From an uncultured Lachnospiraceae bacterium (GTDB lineage: Bacteria; Bacillota_A; Clostridia; Lachnospirales; Lachnospiraceae), in contig CAMWMM010000047.1 in the NCBI GenBank assembly GCA_947175285.1, positions 1 through 16,119 on the forward strand: a stretch of DNA of 16,119 nucleotides. Direction: 5' to 3'. Every line of letters starts with the position of its first letter. Within the stretch, counting starts at the first letter, position 1. Made by a program: the position numbers and the translations under genes. Positions 1 through 7,716 of the stretch are shown here, piece after piece. Under the pieces are notes generated by a model, which saw nothing but the letters and a program-made list of their open reading frames with translations, was not told the origin of the DNA and ran no database searches.

Positions 1-573
1 CTCGGACAGTTTGGAAATTGCTTTAATTAACAGTTTCCTTTCCACCTCATTCTCAATATCCTGATAAATGACATCTTCATCCGTTCCCAGAATATCGGAA
101 AGCAGCAGTTCATTTCCATCCCAGTCTACATTCAGCGGTTCATCAATGGAGACTTCCATTTTGTGCTTGCTGTTTCTCCGCAAATACATCAATATTTCAT
201 TTTCAATACAGCGGGAGGCATAAGTTGCCAGTTTAATATTTTTTTCCGGGTTAAAGGTATTAATGGATTTAATCAGTCCGATTGTGCCAATGGAAATCAA
301 ATCCTCCACACCGACTCCCGTATTATCAAATTTTTTTGCTATGTATACCACTAAGCGCAGATTATGTTCAATCAAAATGGTCTTTGCCTCATTTTCATAT
401 TCTGTGCCTAAATCTCCGATAATTTCATTTTCTTTTTCTACTTCTAACGGCGGGGGTAATACCTCCGTGCCTCCTATGTAATGTATATCTCCCTGCTTGT
501 GAATAAGGAATCTGGTATCCTTACGCACCATTTTAAACTGCACCTTGCCGGGAATTGCCACTTTAAAAACCAT
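1..573 (-). CDS. sigE: RNA polymerase sporulation sigma factor SigE (pro-sigma-E), 3' end cut by window edge
   Basis: This is the mother-cell-specific sigma factor of early sporulation, made as an inactive precursor and processed by SpoIIGA. The 191 codons present cover the pro-sequence, region 1.2/2 and the start of region 3; regions 3-4 lie outside the window. I read the ATG at 573-571 directly; it sits 7 bases after a GGAGG that overlaps the spoIIGA stop codon. Recognisable blocks are YIGG (residues 32-35) followed by [17 protein letters not shown] (71-82), the region 2 core [16 protein letters not shown] (94-109), [18 protein letters not shown] (116-133) and [16 protein letters not shown] (150-165). 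These match the Bacillus SigE family closely. The first 30 or so residues are basic (K4, K10, K14, R17, K18, R21, K26) and correspond to the removable pro-sequence. In B. subtilis cleavage falls in the Tyr-Tyr-Ile-Gly-Gly region, so here it is expected near His31-Tyr32. The gene is the second in the spoIIG operon. Confidence 0.97.
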   Translation of the reverse strand, partial: MVFKVAIPGKVQFKMVRKDTRFLIHKQGDIHYIGGTEVLPPPLEVEKENEIIGDLGTEYENEAKTILIEHNLRLVVYIAKKFDNTGVGVEDLISIGTIGLIKSINTFNPEKNIKLATYASRCIENEILMYLRRNSKHKMEVSIDEPLNVDWDGNELLLSDILGTDEDVIYQDIENEVERKLLIKAISKLSE

Positions 574-584
574 TTCTTTTCCTC

Positions 585-1391
585 CTAGTTTTCTATTAAC
601 CCAGGATGTAATATCATCTGATAGATGCTATCTTGTGATATTCCCGTATTACAAATTGCAATAATGACACGTTTACAGCATATCTCCCGATAAGTATCTT
701 CAATCACCATTTCCGGCAGTTCATAAGCATTCAGAATACCCTTTTTTTTGCCAATGCTCCGATACGGAATCGCATGGTAGCGCTCCGGCAGAAAAAAACT
801 CTCAAACTGCTTGGCAGCGTTTTCACTGATGATACAGACGGGGGCGCCGCTTATCGGTTCGCTCAAATGATTGCCCGTATCTAATAATGCTTTCATGCGG
901 ACACTTTTTTCCCCTACCGGAATCCTGACCTGCTTCACATCGCTTTCTTTCGTCTTTCGATACTGCCGTATGACAAATTCCAGAAAAACGTAGGCAAAGA
1001 ATGCAAAAAAAGCAAATGTCCGAATACCGTATTGTAAACGTTTGATAAAAGCAAACCGCCAGGCAAGCCATAATACAATACTTCCCATAAAAAATCCGCA
1101 CAGTGCCATTACCATACTGACTCTCATAAGAAGTTTCGGTGTCCGCACCGCAAATGTAATGCGAATCATGCCCATACTGACAGGTATTACTCCAATTAGC
1201 AGCCTTATTCTTAATGTTCCGGCCGGCAGCAATATGACCAGACATATCATGCAGGCACCCAATAAGGCGCCGAGTACGATTCTTCCATGCGTGGCAGTAC
1301 ATTTCAGAATTTTCCCCGTTATGGATAACAGATACAGATTCATTACGAACTGAATGAAAAATACACTGTCAATATATAATTTGTAATACAC
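585..1391 (-). CDS. spoIIGA: Sporulation sigma-E factor processing peptidase SpoIIGA
   Basis: This is a membrane-embedded aspartic protease that cleaves the pro-sequence from sigma-E at the asymmetric septum. The open frame continues upstream to 1544, but I place the start at GTG 1391-1389. An AGGAGG at 1403-1398 lies 6 bases before it, and the promoter -10 at 1421-1416 makes any earlier start impossible on this transcript. That gives 268 residues, somewhat shorter than the roughly 309 of B. subtilis. The N-terminal half is strongly hydrophobic with about five membrane segments. The cytoplasmic half carries [11 protein letters not shown], with the catalytic Asp at residue 171 in the DTGN motif of the family. 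The stop codon TAG overlaps the ribosome binding site of sigE, 11 bases before its ATG, which suggests coupled translation. The position after ftsZ and before sigE is the same as in Bacillus. Confidence 0.95.
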   Translation of the reverse strand: MYYKLYIDSVFFIQFVMNLYLLSITGKILKCTATHGRIVLGALLGACMICLVILLPAGTLRIRLLIGVIPVSMGMIRITFAVRTPKLLMRVSMVMALCGFFMGSIVLWLAWRFAFIKRLQYGIRTFAFFAFFAYVFLEFVIRQYRKTKESDVKQVRIPVGEKSVRMKALLDTGNHLSEPISGAPVCIISENAAKQFESFFLPERYHAIPYRSIGKKKGILNAYELPEMVIEDTYREICCKRVIIAICNTGISQDSIYQMILHPGLIEN

Positions 1392-1415
1392 TATCCACCT
1401 CCTGTTTTCTGATTC

Positions 1416-1448
1416 ATTATATGAAAAAGGAGATAATAATTTTGTCAA
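1416..1448 (-). promoter_or_regulatory. spoIIG promoter: consensus hexamers with 21-bp spacer
   Basis: The -35 TTGACA (1448-1443) and -10 TATAAT (1421-1416) are both perfect sigma-A consensus hexamers, but they are 21 bp apart instead of 17. The B. subtilis spoIIG promoter is known for the same feature (22 bp), which makes it dependent on Spo0A~P. The predicted start near 1409 gives a leader of only about 18 bases before GTG 1391. What is seen is the hexamers and their spacing; the dependence on Spo0A is inferred. Confidence 0.8.
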
Positions 1449-1474
1449 ATTCGCGGAGGATAAGCTGAATATTT

Positions 1475-1491
1475 TCTGACATATTCCGACA
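1475..1491 (-). promoter_or_regulatory. Tandem Spo0A-like boxes upstream of spoIIGA
   Basis: TGTCGGA (1491-1485) and TGTCAGA (1481-1475) are direct repeats with a 10-bp period. They resemble the 0A box TGTCGAA with one and two mismatches. A third match, TGTCAAA, lies on the plus strand at 1443-1449 and overlaps the -35. Tandem 0A boxes 10 bp apart are the arrangement used at B. subtilis spoIIG. Relative to the predicted start, the pair lies at about -66 to -82, further upstream than in Bacillus. Confidence 0.6.
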
Positions 1492-1494
1492 CAA

Positions 1495-1527
1495 ATGTAA
1501 GAGGTTTCATTGGGAAACCTCTTACAT
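1495..1527 (-). terminator. Second hairpin downstream of ftsZ
   Basis: This is a perfect 13-bp stem (ATGTAAGAGGTTT pairing with AAACCTCTTACAT) with a 7-base loop. On the minus strand it is followed by TTTGTGTC, so the U-tract is poor. It lies 3 bases after the first ftsZ terminator hairpin and just upstream of the Spo0A-like boxes. It may be a backup terminator that insulates spoIIGA from ftsZ readthrough. Confidence 0.6.
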
Positions 1528-1530
1528 AAA

Positions 1531-1557
1531 AGAAGCGGCTCCATTGGAACCGCTTCT
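1531..1557 (-). terminator. Intrinsic terminator of ftsZ
   Basis: The stem AGAAGCGG / CCGCTTCT has a short inner extension (TCC / GGA across one mismatch) and is followed on the minus strand by TTTTATG. It begins 12 bases after the ftsZ stop codon. GC-rich stem, position and U-run fit rho-independent termination. Confidence 0.75.
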
Positions 1558-1569
1558 ATAAAATATGTA

Positions 1570-2805
1570 CTATTTTTTCTGTAAAAACTCCGGTATTTTG
1601 AGGGATTTTTCTTCTACGGAACTTCTGATATCCGTTGCTCTGTTGATGCCGCTTAATGCCTTTGCGGAATCAGCCTGTCCATCTCCGGACTGTGCTCCCG
1701 GTGTATTCATACCCGGCACAGCAGTGGGGCGTATACCCAGATTCGCCGTACCAAAACCAACATGTCCTGTTCCGGTTGCTTTACCCTGTAAAGACGTTGG
1801 TGTAATGTAAGCTGACTTAAAGCTTAAGCCTCCTACCCCCTTCATTTGATTTGCTTTCTCTTCAATACCTGTTGCAATAATGGTTACATTACAGGTGTCC
1901 GCCATATTCGCGTCATACATAGCGCCGAAAATAATATTGACGTCATCACCTGTCAGTTCTCTGACATAATCGGCTGCATCGGAAGCATCAGCAAGTGAAA
2001 TATCTCCTGACACATTGATGATAACATGTGTCGCACCGGAAATGGTTGTCTCAAGCAGCGGACTTTCCACCGCCATTTTAACCGCCTCACCGGCTTTATC
2101 CTCTCCTTTACCCGCACCGATTCCGATATGAGCAATGCCTTTATCTTTCATAACTGTCTGCACATCCGCAAAGTCAAGGTTAATAACCGCCGGTACATTA
2201 ATTAAGTCCGTAATACCCTGTACCGCCTGCTGCAATACCTCGTCCGCCTTTTTCAAAGCATCCGGCATGGTTGTCCTTCTGTCAACAATCTCTAACAGCT
2301 TATCGTTCGGAATAACGATTAAGGTATCTACATTATCTTTAATCTTATCAATACCGCCTAAAGCGTTTACCATACGCGCCTTAGCCTCAAACCGGAAAGG
2401 TTTTGTAACAACGCCTACCGTTAAAATACCCATATCTTTTGCCAGCTTAGCAACAACAGGCGCTGCACCGGTTCCGGTACCGCCTCCCATACCGCAGGTT
2501 ACGAAAACCATATCCGCACCTTTTAACGCCGCTGCGATTTCTTCTTCGCTTTCCTCCGCCGCTTTCTCACCAATTTCCGGTTTAGCTCCCGCGCCGAGTC
2601 CTTTTGTCAGTTTTTCACCTATCTGCAACAGCTTTGGAGCCTTGCAAAGCTGCAATGCCTGTTTATCAGTATTGATTCCAATGAAATCAACACCGTCTAT
2701 ATTCTCATCAATCATTCTATTTACAGCATTATTACCCGCACCGCCAACGCCAACTACAATAATCTTAGCAGCGGATTCTGCATCGTTTGTCTTAATCTCA
2801 AGCAA
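1570..2805 (-). CDS. ftsZ: Cell division protein FtsZ
   Basis: FtsZ is the tubulin-like GTPase that polymerises into the Z ring at mid-cell or at the polar sporulation septum. The start is TTG 2805-2803, with AAGGAGG 7 bases upstream; the protein is 411 residues, a normal length. The nucleotide-binding loop [11 protein letters not shown] lies at 18-28, the tubulin signature GMGGGTGTG at 105-113, and the catalytic T7 loop NLDFADV at 209-215. A glycine-rich variable linker spans about 332-400. The C-terminal peptide [10 protein letters not shown] (402-411) is the docking site for partners such as FtsA, SepF, EzrA or ZapA in other bacteria. ftsA is not adjacent, so another membrane tether (often SepF in Firmicutes) or a distant ftsA must be assumed. 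The gene has its own promoter and is closed off by hairpins. Confidence 0.99.
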   Translation of the reverse strand: MLEIKTNDAESAAKIIVVGVGGAGNNAVNRMIDENIDGVDFIGINTDKQALQLCKAPKLLQIGEKLTKGLGAGAKPEIGEKAAEESEEEIAAALKGADMVFVTCGMGGGTGTGAAPVVAKLAKDMGILTVGVVTKPFRFEAKARMVNALGGIDKIKDNVDTLIVIPNDKLLEIVDRRTTMPDALKKADEVLQQAVQGITDLINVPAVINLDFADVQTVMKDKGIAHIGIGAGKGEDKAGEAVKMAVESPLLETTISGATHVIINVSGDISLADASDAADYVRELTGDDVNIIFGAMYDANMADTCNVTIIATGIEEKANQMKGVGGLSFKSAYITPTSLQGKATGTGHVGFGTANLGIRPTAVPGMNTPGAQSGDGQADSAKALSGINRATDIRSSVEEKSLKIPEFLQKK

Positions 2806-2846
2806 GGTAGTACCTCCTTATTAATCGAAATAACCTCATATAGACT

Positions 2847-2875
2847 ATAATATAATTATTTCTTTAATTTATCAA
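2847..2875 (-). promoter_or_regulatory. Sigma-A type promoter of ftsZ
   Basis: TTGATA (2875-2870) and TATTAT (2852-2847) are separated by exactly 17 bp and lie between the ftsQ stop and the ftsZ ribosome binding site. Transcription would start near 2840, giving a leader of about 35 bases. No terminator-like hairpin separates ftsQ from ftsZ, so readthrough from the main operon is probably added to this promoter. Confidence 0.75.
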
Positions 2876-2937
2876 CCCTATTTTTTCGATTTTCGCACTT
2901 TCGGCACAATTTGGAATATATTTCCACCTGTTTTTAT

Positions 2938-3774
2938 TTATTTTTCCTTAAAACTAATCTTATCGGTCTCTTCCGTATATTCTCTCATATCTACAACGCC
3001 CTCTTTCCCCTCGAGCTTTGGAAGCAAATACTGCAGCTTCGAGATTTTTTCATCCAAATCACCGCTGTCCCCTATAGTAATCTGTACTTTTCCAAAAATC
3101 AGCGTCACCTGATAGTCGGGTGAAAAATAGATTTTGTCCACGGAAAGAGAATATTTAGAAAGCATATGTGTAATATTCAAAATATCCTGAAAAACATTTG
3201 GGTTTTCTACCGGGAGCGGTTCATGTAAAATAACATAGTCATAAGAAAGCCCCGTCACCTGCGGAATGCCGGGGGTTGCTTCTTCGGAAGTTTCCACGAC
3301 AATGCCGTCATTGTCAAAATACATATATCTGCCCAGATAGGATACATATCCGGCAATTGCCTTTTCATATACGGTAATCCTGACAGTGTCTTTTTCTTCA
3401 ATCGTTACATCCATCGTTTCGATAAAAGGAATATTATCAATGCCCTTATCACGGTATTTTAAAGACAAAAGAAGCGAATTATTCCCATATTTTCCTTCCA
3501 TAACCATATCCATAATTTCTTCATTTGTATAATGGATATTGCCGTCTACATACACGGTCGTAATCGTATAATTGTCCATTATGTAAAGATATCCGCCCAC
3601 AAGAGCGCCGAAAAAAAGGCAGATGAGCGCAGAAAGAACAGCGATTCTTTTTCCTTTTCCGAAACGGACTTTCTCTCTCTGCTCTTTCTGCTTTTCTTTT
3701 CCCGAGTCACTTTTGACAAGGCGCAGATAGGGATTTTTTTTATTCACTTTCCTTACCACACGTTTGCTGCCCAT
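2938..3774 (-). CDS. ftsQ: Cell division protein FtsQ/DivIB
   Basis: This is a bitopic membrane protein of the FtsQ-FtsL-FtsB (DivIB-DivIC-FtsL) complex that links the Z ring to septal wall synthesis. At 278 residues it has the usual layout: a basic cytoplasmic tail (1-42, rich in Lys and Arg), one membrane segment (about 43-66), and a POTRA domain starting at YTITTVYVDGNIHYTNEEI (69-87) and running to about 138. The beta domain follows (about 139-262), and then a short charged tail. The ATG at 3774 is preceded by AAAAGGAAATC and lies 11 bases after the murA stop. It is the last gene of the long operon before ftsZ takes over with its own promoter, the usual order for a Gram-positive dcw cluster. 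Confidence 0.93.
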   Translation of the reverse strand: MGSKRVVRKVNKKNPYLRLVKSDSGKEKQKEQREKVRFGKGKRIAVLSALICLFFGALVGGYLYIMDNYTITTVYVDGNIHYTNEEIMDMVMEGKYGNNSLLLSLKYRDKGIDNIPFIETMDVTIEEKDTVRITVYEKAIAGYVSYLGRYMYFDNDGIVVETSEEATPGIPQVTGLSYDYVILHEPLPVENPNVFQDILNITHMLSKYSLSVDKIYFSPDYQVTLIFGKVQITIGDSGDLDEKISKLQYLLPKLEGKEGVVDMREYTEETDKISFKEK

Positions 3775-3785
3775 CTGATTTCCTT

Positions 3786-5057
3786 TTAATCGTCCTGTTT
3801 ATTAGCATCTATCTTCCTGCATCTTACTCCGAGAGCATGCAGGTCTTTACAGATATCTTCATATCCTCTTTCTATAAAATGCCTGTTCCATACGGTTGTC
3901 ACGCCTTCTGCTGCGGTACCGGCAAGTAAAAGTGCCGCCCCGCCCCGCAACTCTTCCGCTTCCAAATCAGTTCCATGCAGAAGCTCTACTCCCTCTACAA
4001 AGACCATATTGTCCTGTATGGTAATATGCGCACCCATTTTCCGGAGTTCCGGCACAATACGGAAACGGTTCTCAAAAATTGTTTCTTCCAGCACTCCCTC
4101 GCCCTCGGCAAGCGTCATTGCAGCCAGAAATGCCGACTGTAAATCCGTAGGAAATCCCGGATAAATGTCCGTTGTCAGTTTCGGCAGCATTTTTCTTCTT
4201 TTTTTGCAGACAATCTGCATCCCGTCCGCATCCTCACGGATTTCGGCACCCATGGAAACTGCCGCCTGCATAACCGCATGCATCTGCATACAAGGCGCTT
4301 CTTTCAGAAAAATATCACCGCCGCTGCAAAGACACGCCGCCAGATAAGTGCCCGCAACAATCCGGTCTGCCGGAACACGATAGGAAATCTCATGCAGCGC
4401 ATCTACGCCGTTTATTATCAGTCTGTCCGTACCGATACCCTCTATTCGGGCGCCCGCCTGTTTTAAAAAATCACATAAAACATAGATTTCAGGCTCTTTC
4501 GCCGCATTTTCAATCACAGTTGTTCCACGGGCAAGCACTGCCGCCAGTACAAGATTTTCCGTAGCGCCCACGCTGACAAACGGCAAGACATGCACCGCAC
4601 CGGTCAGTCCTTTTGTCTGCGCAATAAAGCCATCTTCCTTTTCTTCAATATCCACACCCATTTTCCGCAGCCCCTGCAAGTGCAGGTCTATCGGTCTTTG
4701 TCCTATCACGCAGCCGCCCGGATACTGCATGCTGACACTTCCTGTCCGGGCAAGCAAAGCGCCGAGCAGCGTAATCGAAGAACGCATCATACAGACGGAG
4801 TCCTGCGGCATTATACAGCCTGCCAACTGCTCTGCATTTATCTTTACAGTATGTCCTTTTCTATCTATCGTACAGCACAAACTCTCCATCAGACGCAGCA
4901 TATGATGCACATCGCTAATCTCCGGACAATTCTCTATCTCACAAGTGCCGTTTATTAAAAGAGCTGCCGCCAGAACCGGCAGGACTGCATTTTTAGAACC
5001 CTGTACCTTAATCTGACCATTCAGACAGTTTCCACCATATATCTGAATCGCATCCAT
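3786..5057 (-). CDS. murA: UDP-N-acetylglucosamine 1-carboxyvinyltransferase MurA
   Basis: MurA transfers enolpyruvate from PEP to UDP-GlcNAc, the first committed step of peptidoglycan synthesis, in the cytoplasm. At 423 residues it has the normal length. Active-site residues are visible: Lys22-Asn23 in GSKNAVLPVL, the catalytic Cys116 in PGGCVIGQRPIDLHL (the fosfomycin target in this family), Arg121, and Asp305 in YPGFPTDLQ. The Cys is kept, so the enzyme should be fosfomycin-sensitive at the target level (an inference). The ATG at 5057 follows a GAGG at 5068-5065. It sits between ftsW and ftsQ, where B. subtilis has murG and murB. Firmicutes often carry two murA copies, and which paralogue this is cannot be told from the window. 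Confidence 0.97.
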   Translation of the reverse strand: MDAIQIYGGNCLNGQIKVQGSKNAVLPVLAAALLINGTCEIENCPEISDVHHMLRLMESLCCTIDRKGHTVKINAEQLAGCIMPQDSVCMMRSSITLLGALLARTGSVSMQYPGGCVIGQRPIDLHLQGLRKMGVDIEEKEDGFIAQTKGLTGAVHVLPFVSVGATENLVLAAVLARGTTVIENAAKEPEIYVLCDFLKQAGARIEGIGTDRLIINGVDALHEISYRVPADRIVAGTYLAACLCSGGDIFLKEAPCMQMHAVMQAAVSMGAEIREDADGMQIVCKKRRKMLPKLTTDIYPGFPTDLQSAFLAAMTLAEGEGVLEETIFENRFRIVPELRKMGAHITIQDNMVFVEGVELLHGTDLEAEELRGGAALLLAGTAAEGVTTVWNRHFIERGYEDICKDLHALGVRCRKIDANKQDD

Positions 5058-5139
5058 AGCAAAACCTCAAAGCAGATAATATATGACCTACTTTATCTAT
5101 ATGGAAAAAACCGAAAAAATCATCTAGTCCAAAAAACTT

Positions 5140-6315
5140 TTATAAGTCTTTCAAGTGTATGCCTCTCGCCACGCTTAAGACAAGACCTATTTCAATCAGC
5201 AAAAATACGACCGAAGTACCTCCGTAACTGATAAAAGGAAGCGAAATTCCCGTATTGGGAACCGTATTTGTTACAACAGCAATATTCAAAATGACCTGTA
5301 TCGCAATATGCCCAAGTACGCCGACAACAAGAAGTGCACCGAATAAGTCAGGCGCATTGTTGGCAATTACCATAAAACGCCAGATGAGCATAATAAACAT
5401 CAGAATAACGGCAATAGCGCCGAATAATCCAAGTTCTTCGCAAATAATGGAAAAAATCATGTCGTTCTGAGCTTCCGGTATAAAGCCCAGTTTCTGTTTA
5501 CTTGCGCCTAATCCTTTACCGAGAATACCGCCGGAACCGATTGCATAAAGCCCCTGCAGCGTCTGAAACCCTTTTCCGCTGGCATATGCCTCCGGGTTGA
5601 GCCAGGCAAGAATACGTCCGCCGCGGAAACTCAGTTCATCTGCACCGGATTCCGCCATCTTGACGATAATAAAAACAATGAGCGCAGCCCCGACAAGCGA
5701 GGCGATCCCCAGAATAATAAATCTCTTATAATCCGGACAGGATACAAATAACATTAACACCGCAATTCCCATAACAATAATGGCGGAACTTAAGTTCTGT
5801 GTAATTTGCCACAACATTACGGCAATCGGCACCGGTACGGCAAGCACCGTATAAAACCCTTTCCGGTTACGGATTTTCTTCCCCATAGTACAAATCATAC
5901 TCGCAAGGAAAAGAATCATACCAAGTTTTGCAACTTCCGCAGGCTGTAAAGAAATACCGAAAATACGGAGCCATCTCTTAGCGCCGTGTGATTCATATCC
6001 GAATGGAATAATCAAAAGAATCAGTACAACGGAAACACCATAACCAAGCATTGCAAAACGCTCCCAGAAATGATACGGAATATTTGCCACAACCATCATA
6101 ACTACAATTCCCAGAATTGTCGCCCAGAGCTGCTTTCTGAAATACCATGCGGAATCACCGTCGAACGTTAAATTTGCCTCATAGGAGCTTGTGGAATACA
6201 CCATAACCAGACCAAATCCTAACAGGAAAATAACAATAAACAACAGACTGTAGTCCATATAATTGGCAATACTATTTGATTTTCTCCTTGTGCGGGATAA
6301 AACTCTTTCTGCCAC
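5140..6315 (-). CDS. ftsW: SEDS peptidoglycan polymerase FtsW/SpoVE
   Basis: This is a polytopic SEDS-family glycosyltransferase that polymerises lipid II into glycan strands, working with a class B PBP at the septum. The protein is 391 residues with about ten hydrophobic segments from residue 22 onward. Family motifs are HGAKRWL (110-116), LQPAEVAK (123-130), the extracytoplasmic loop LGFIPEAQNDMIFSIICEE with the putative catalytic Asp285, and LPFISYGGTS close to the C terminus. The start is GTG 6315-6313, 5 bases after the murD stop, with GGAGGAG inside the murD end, so translation is probably coupled. The place after murD corresponds to spoVE of B. subtilis. Whether it serves vegetative division, cortex synthesis or both depends on whether another ftsW exists elsewhere in the genome. 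Confidence 0.95.
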   Translation of the reverse strand: MAERVLSRTRRKSNSIANYMDYSLLFIVIFLLGFGLVMVYSTSSYEANLTFDGDSAWYFRKQLWATILGIVVMMVVANIPYHFWERFAMLGYGVSVVLILLIIPFGYESHGAKRWLRIFGISLQPAEVAKLGMILFLASMICTMGKKIRNRKGFYTVLAVPVPIAVMLWQITQNLSSAIIVMGIAVLMLFVSCPDYKRFIILGIASLVGAALIVFIIVKMAESGADELSFRGGRILAWLNPEAYASGKGFQTLQGLYAIGSGGILGKGLGASKQKLGFIPEAQNDMIFSIICEELGLFGAIAVILMFIMLIWRFMVIANNAPDLFGALLVVGVLGHIAIQVILNIAVVTNTVPNTGISLPFISYGGTSVVFLLIEIGLVLSVARGIHLKDL

Positions 6316-6320
6316 GCTTA

Positions 6321-7700
6321 TTACTCCTCCAACTGATTTACAAACTCTTTAAAATCCCTGCCTCTTACTTCATAATTGGGAAACATTCCCCAGCTTGCAC
6401 ATGCCGGTGAAAGAAGCACCGCATCTCCGGCTTGCGTCTGCTCTACGCAGATATCGAAAGCCTCTTTAAATGTATCCGCAAATACAATATTGGAAATACC
6501 ATGCGCTTTTGCACATGCCGCTATCTTTTCTTTTGTCTGCCCGATTAAGACGAAACATTTTACTTTTCCGTCAAAAGCCTCTATCCACTCATCATACTCA
6601 TTCTGTTTATCATAGCCGCCGCCAATCAAAACCGTTGGTCTATCCATCGCTTTAATGCCCTGAATTGCCGCATCGGGATTTGTTGCCTTAGAATCGTTAT
6701 AATAAACCACGCCCCGTTTAGAAGCTACAAACTCTATTCTATGTTCCACCGCCTTAAAGTTTTTGACAGTTTTTAATATCGTCTCCATCGGCACATCCAT
6801 AGACTGTGAAATCGCGATTGCCGCCATGACATTTTCCACATTACAGATACCGACCAGATTCATATCATGAATGTTCATCAGTCTGTCTACATGAGAGTCC
6901 CTTGCCTGGCAGATATCTTCTCCGTCCAGATACAGACCGTCTTCCAGTTTCCTTGCGGAAGAAAAATAGATTACCTTAGCAGGGCACTTTTCTCCAAATA
7001 CTCTTGTATATTCATTTTCATAATTCAGAACACAGACATCTTCCTTTGTCTGATTGCAGGTAATGCTCTCTTTTGCCGCAATATAGTTTTCCATGGTATG
7101 ATGTCTGTTCAAATGGTCGGGCGTAATATTTAAAATAGCCGATACCGCAGGATGAAAAGCCTCTATTGTCTCTAATTGAAAGCTGCTGATTTCCGCTACC
7201 GTAACAGTATCATCTACTGACTCGAGCGCTGTCATCGTATAAGGATTTCCGATATTGCCTACAACATAGACGCTCTCATAATGTGCTTTCATAATTTCTC
7301 CTACTAAAGAAGTAGTTGTCGTTTTACCGTTCGTTCCGGTGATTGCCACAACTTTTCCCCTGCCAAGCTCATATGCTAATTCTATCTCACCCCATATTTT
7401 CACACCCTGTCTGCGAAAGCCATCCGCAAGCGGAGCATCAACCGGCACACCCGGACTTAACACAACAAGTTCTACGGCATTTCTCACCTCATCCGGCAAA
7501 ATTCCCGTTATCACCTGTATCGCTTTTATCTCTTCACCCTCACAGGCATCGGAAAGCTTTTTTTCTATCTCTTCTTTTACCACCTTATCATTTTCATCAT
7601 AAAGAACCGGACAGGCTCCCACTTTGCTCAAAGCCTTTGCCGCTCCTATACCGCTTATTCCGGTTCCGACAACCAATACTTTTTTACCCTGTAATTCCAT
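6321..7700 (-). CDS. murD: UDP-N-acetylmuramoyl-L-alanine--D-glutamate ligase MurD
   Basis: MurD adds D-glutamate to UDP-MurNAc-L-Ala with ATP hydrolysis, in the cytoplasm. At 459 residues it shows all three Mur ligase domains. The N-terminal Rossmann-like domain has VLVVGTGISGIG (8-19) and LSPGVP (81-86). The central ATPase domain has the P-loop TGTNGKTTTT (121-130), NITPDHLNRH (191-200) and the presumed carbamylated Lys210 in IAAKES. The C-terminal domain has NDSKATNPDA (335-344) and LSPACASWG (430-438). The ATG at 7700 lies 16 bases after the mraY stop, and the mraY stop overlaps an AAAGGTG that acts as its ribosome binding site. The downstream ftsW is only 5 bases away. Confidence 0.98.
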   Translation of the reverse strand: MELQGKKVLVVGTGISGIGAAKALSKVGACPVLYDENDKVVKEEIEKKLSDACEGEEIKAIQVITGILPDEVRNAVELVVLSPGVPVDAPLADGFRRQGVKIWGEIELAYELGRGKVVAITGTNGKTTTTSLVGEIMKAHYESVYVVGNIGNPYTMTALESVDDTVTVAEISSFQLETIEAFHPAVSAILNITPDHLNRHHTMENYIAAKESITCNQTKEDVCVLNYENEYTRVFGEKCPAKVIYFSSARKLEDGLYLDGEDICQARDSHVDRLMNIHDMNLVGICNVENVMAAIAISQSMDVPMETILKTVKNFKAVEHRIEFVASKRGVVYYNDSKATNPDAAIQGIKAMDRPTVLIGGGYDKQNEYDEWIEAFDGKVKCFVLIGQTKEKIAACAKAHGISNIVFADTFKEAFDICVEQTQAGDAVLLSPACASWGMFPNYEVRGRDFKEFVNQLEE

Positions 7701-7716
7701 CTTTTACCCACACCTT

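Noticed and set aside
1392..1544. N-terminal extension of spoIIGA to an upstream start at 1544
   Set aside because: The extension would cover the promoter and Spo0A-like boxes, whereas GTG 1391 has an ideal AGGAGG at the right distance and matches the family start.
2135..2824. 229-codon plus-strand open frame opposite ftsZ
   Set aside because: It is antisense to a clear ftsZ, has low-complexity Ser/Ala/Pro composition typical of a shadow frame, and no ribosome binding site.
2906..2925. TGGAA-N5-TTCCA inverted repeat downstream of ftsQ
   Set aside because: Only five pairs, AT-rich surroundings and no U-run; too weak for a terminator and not distinctive enough for an operator.
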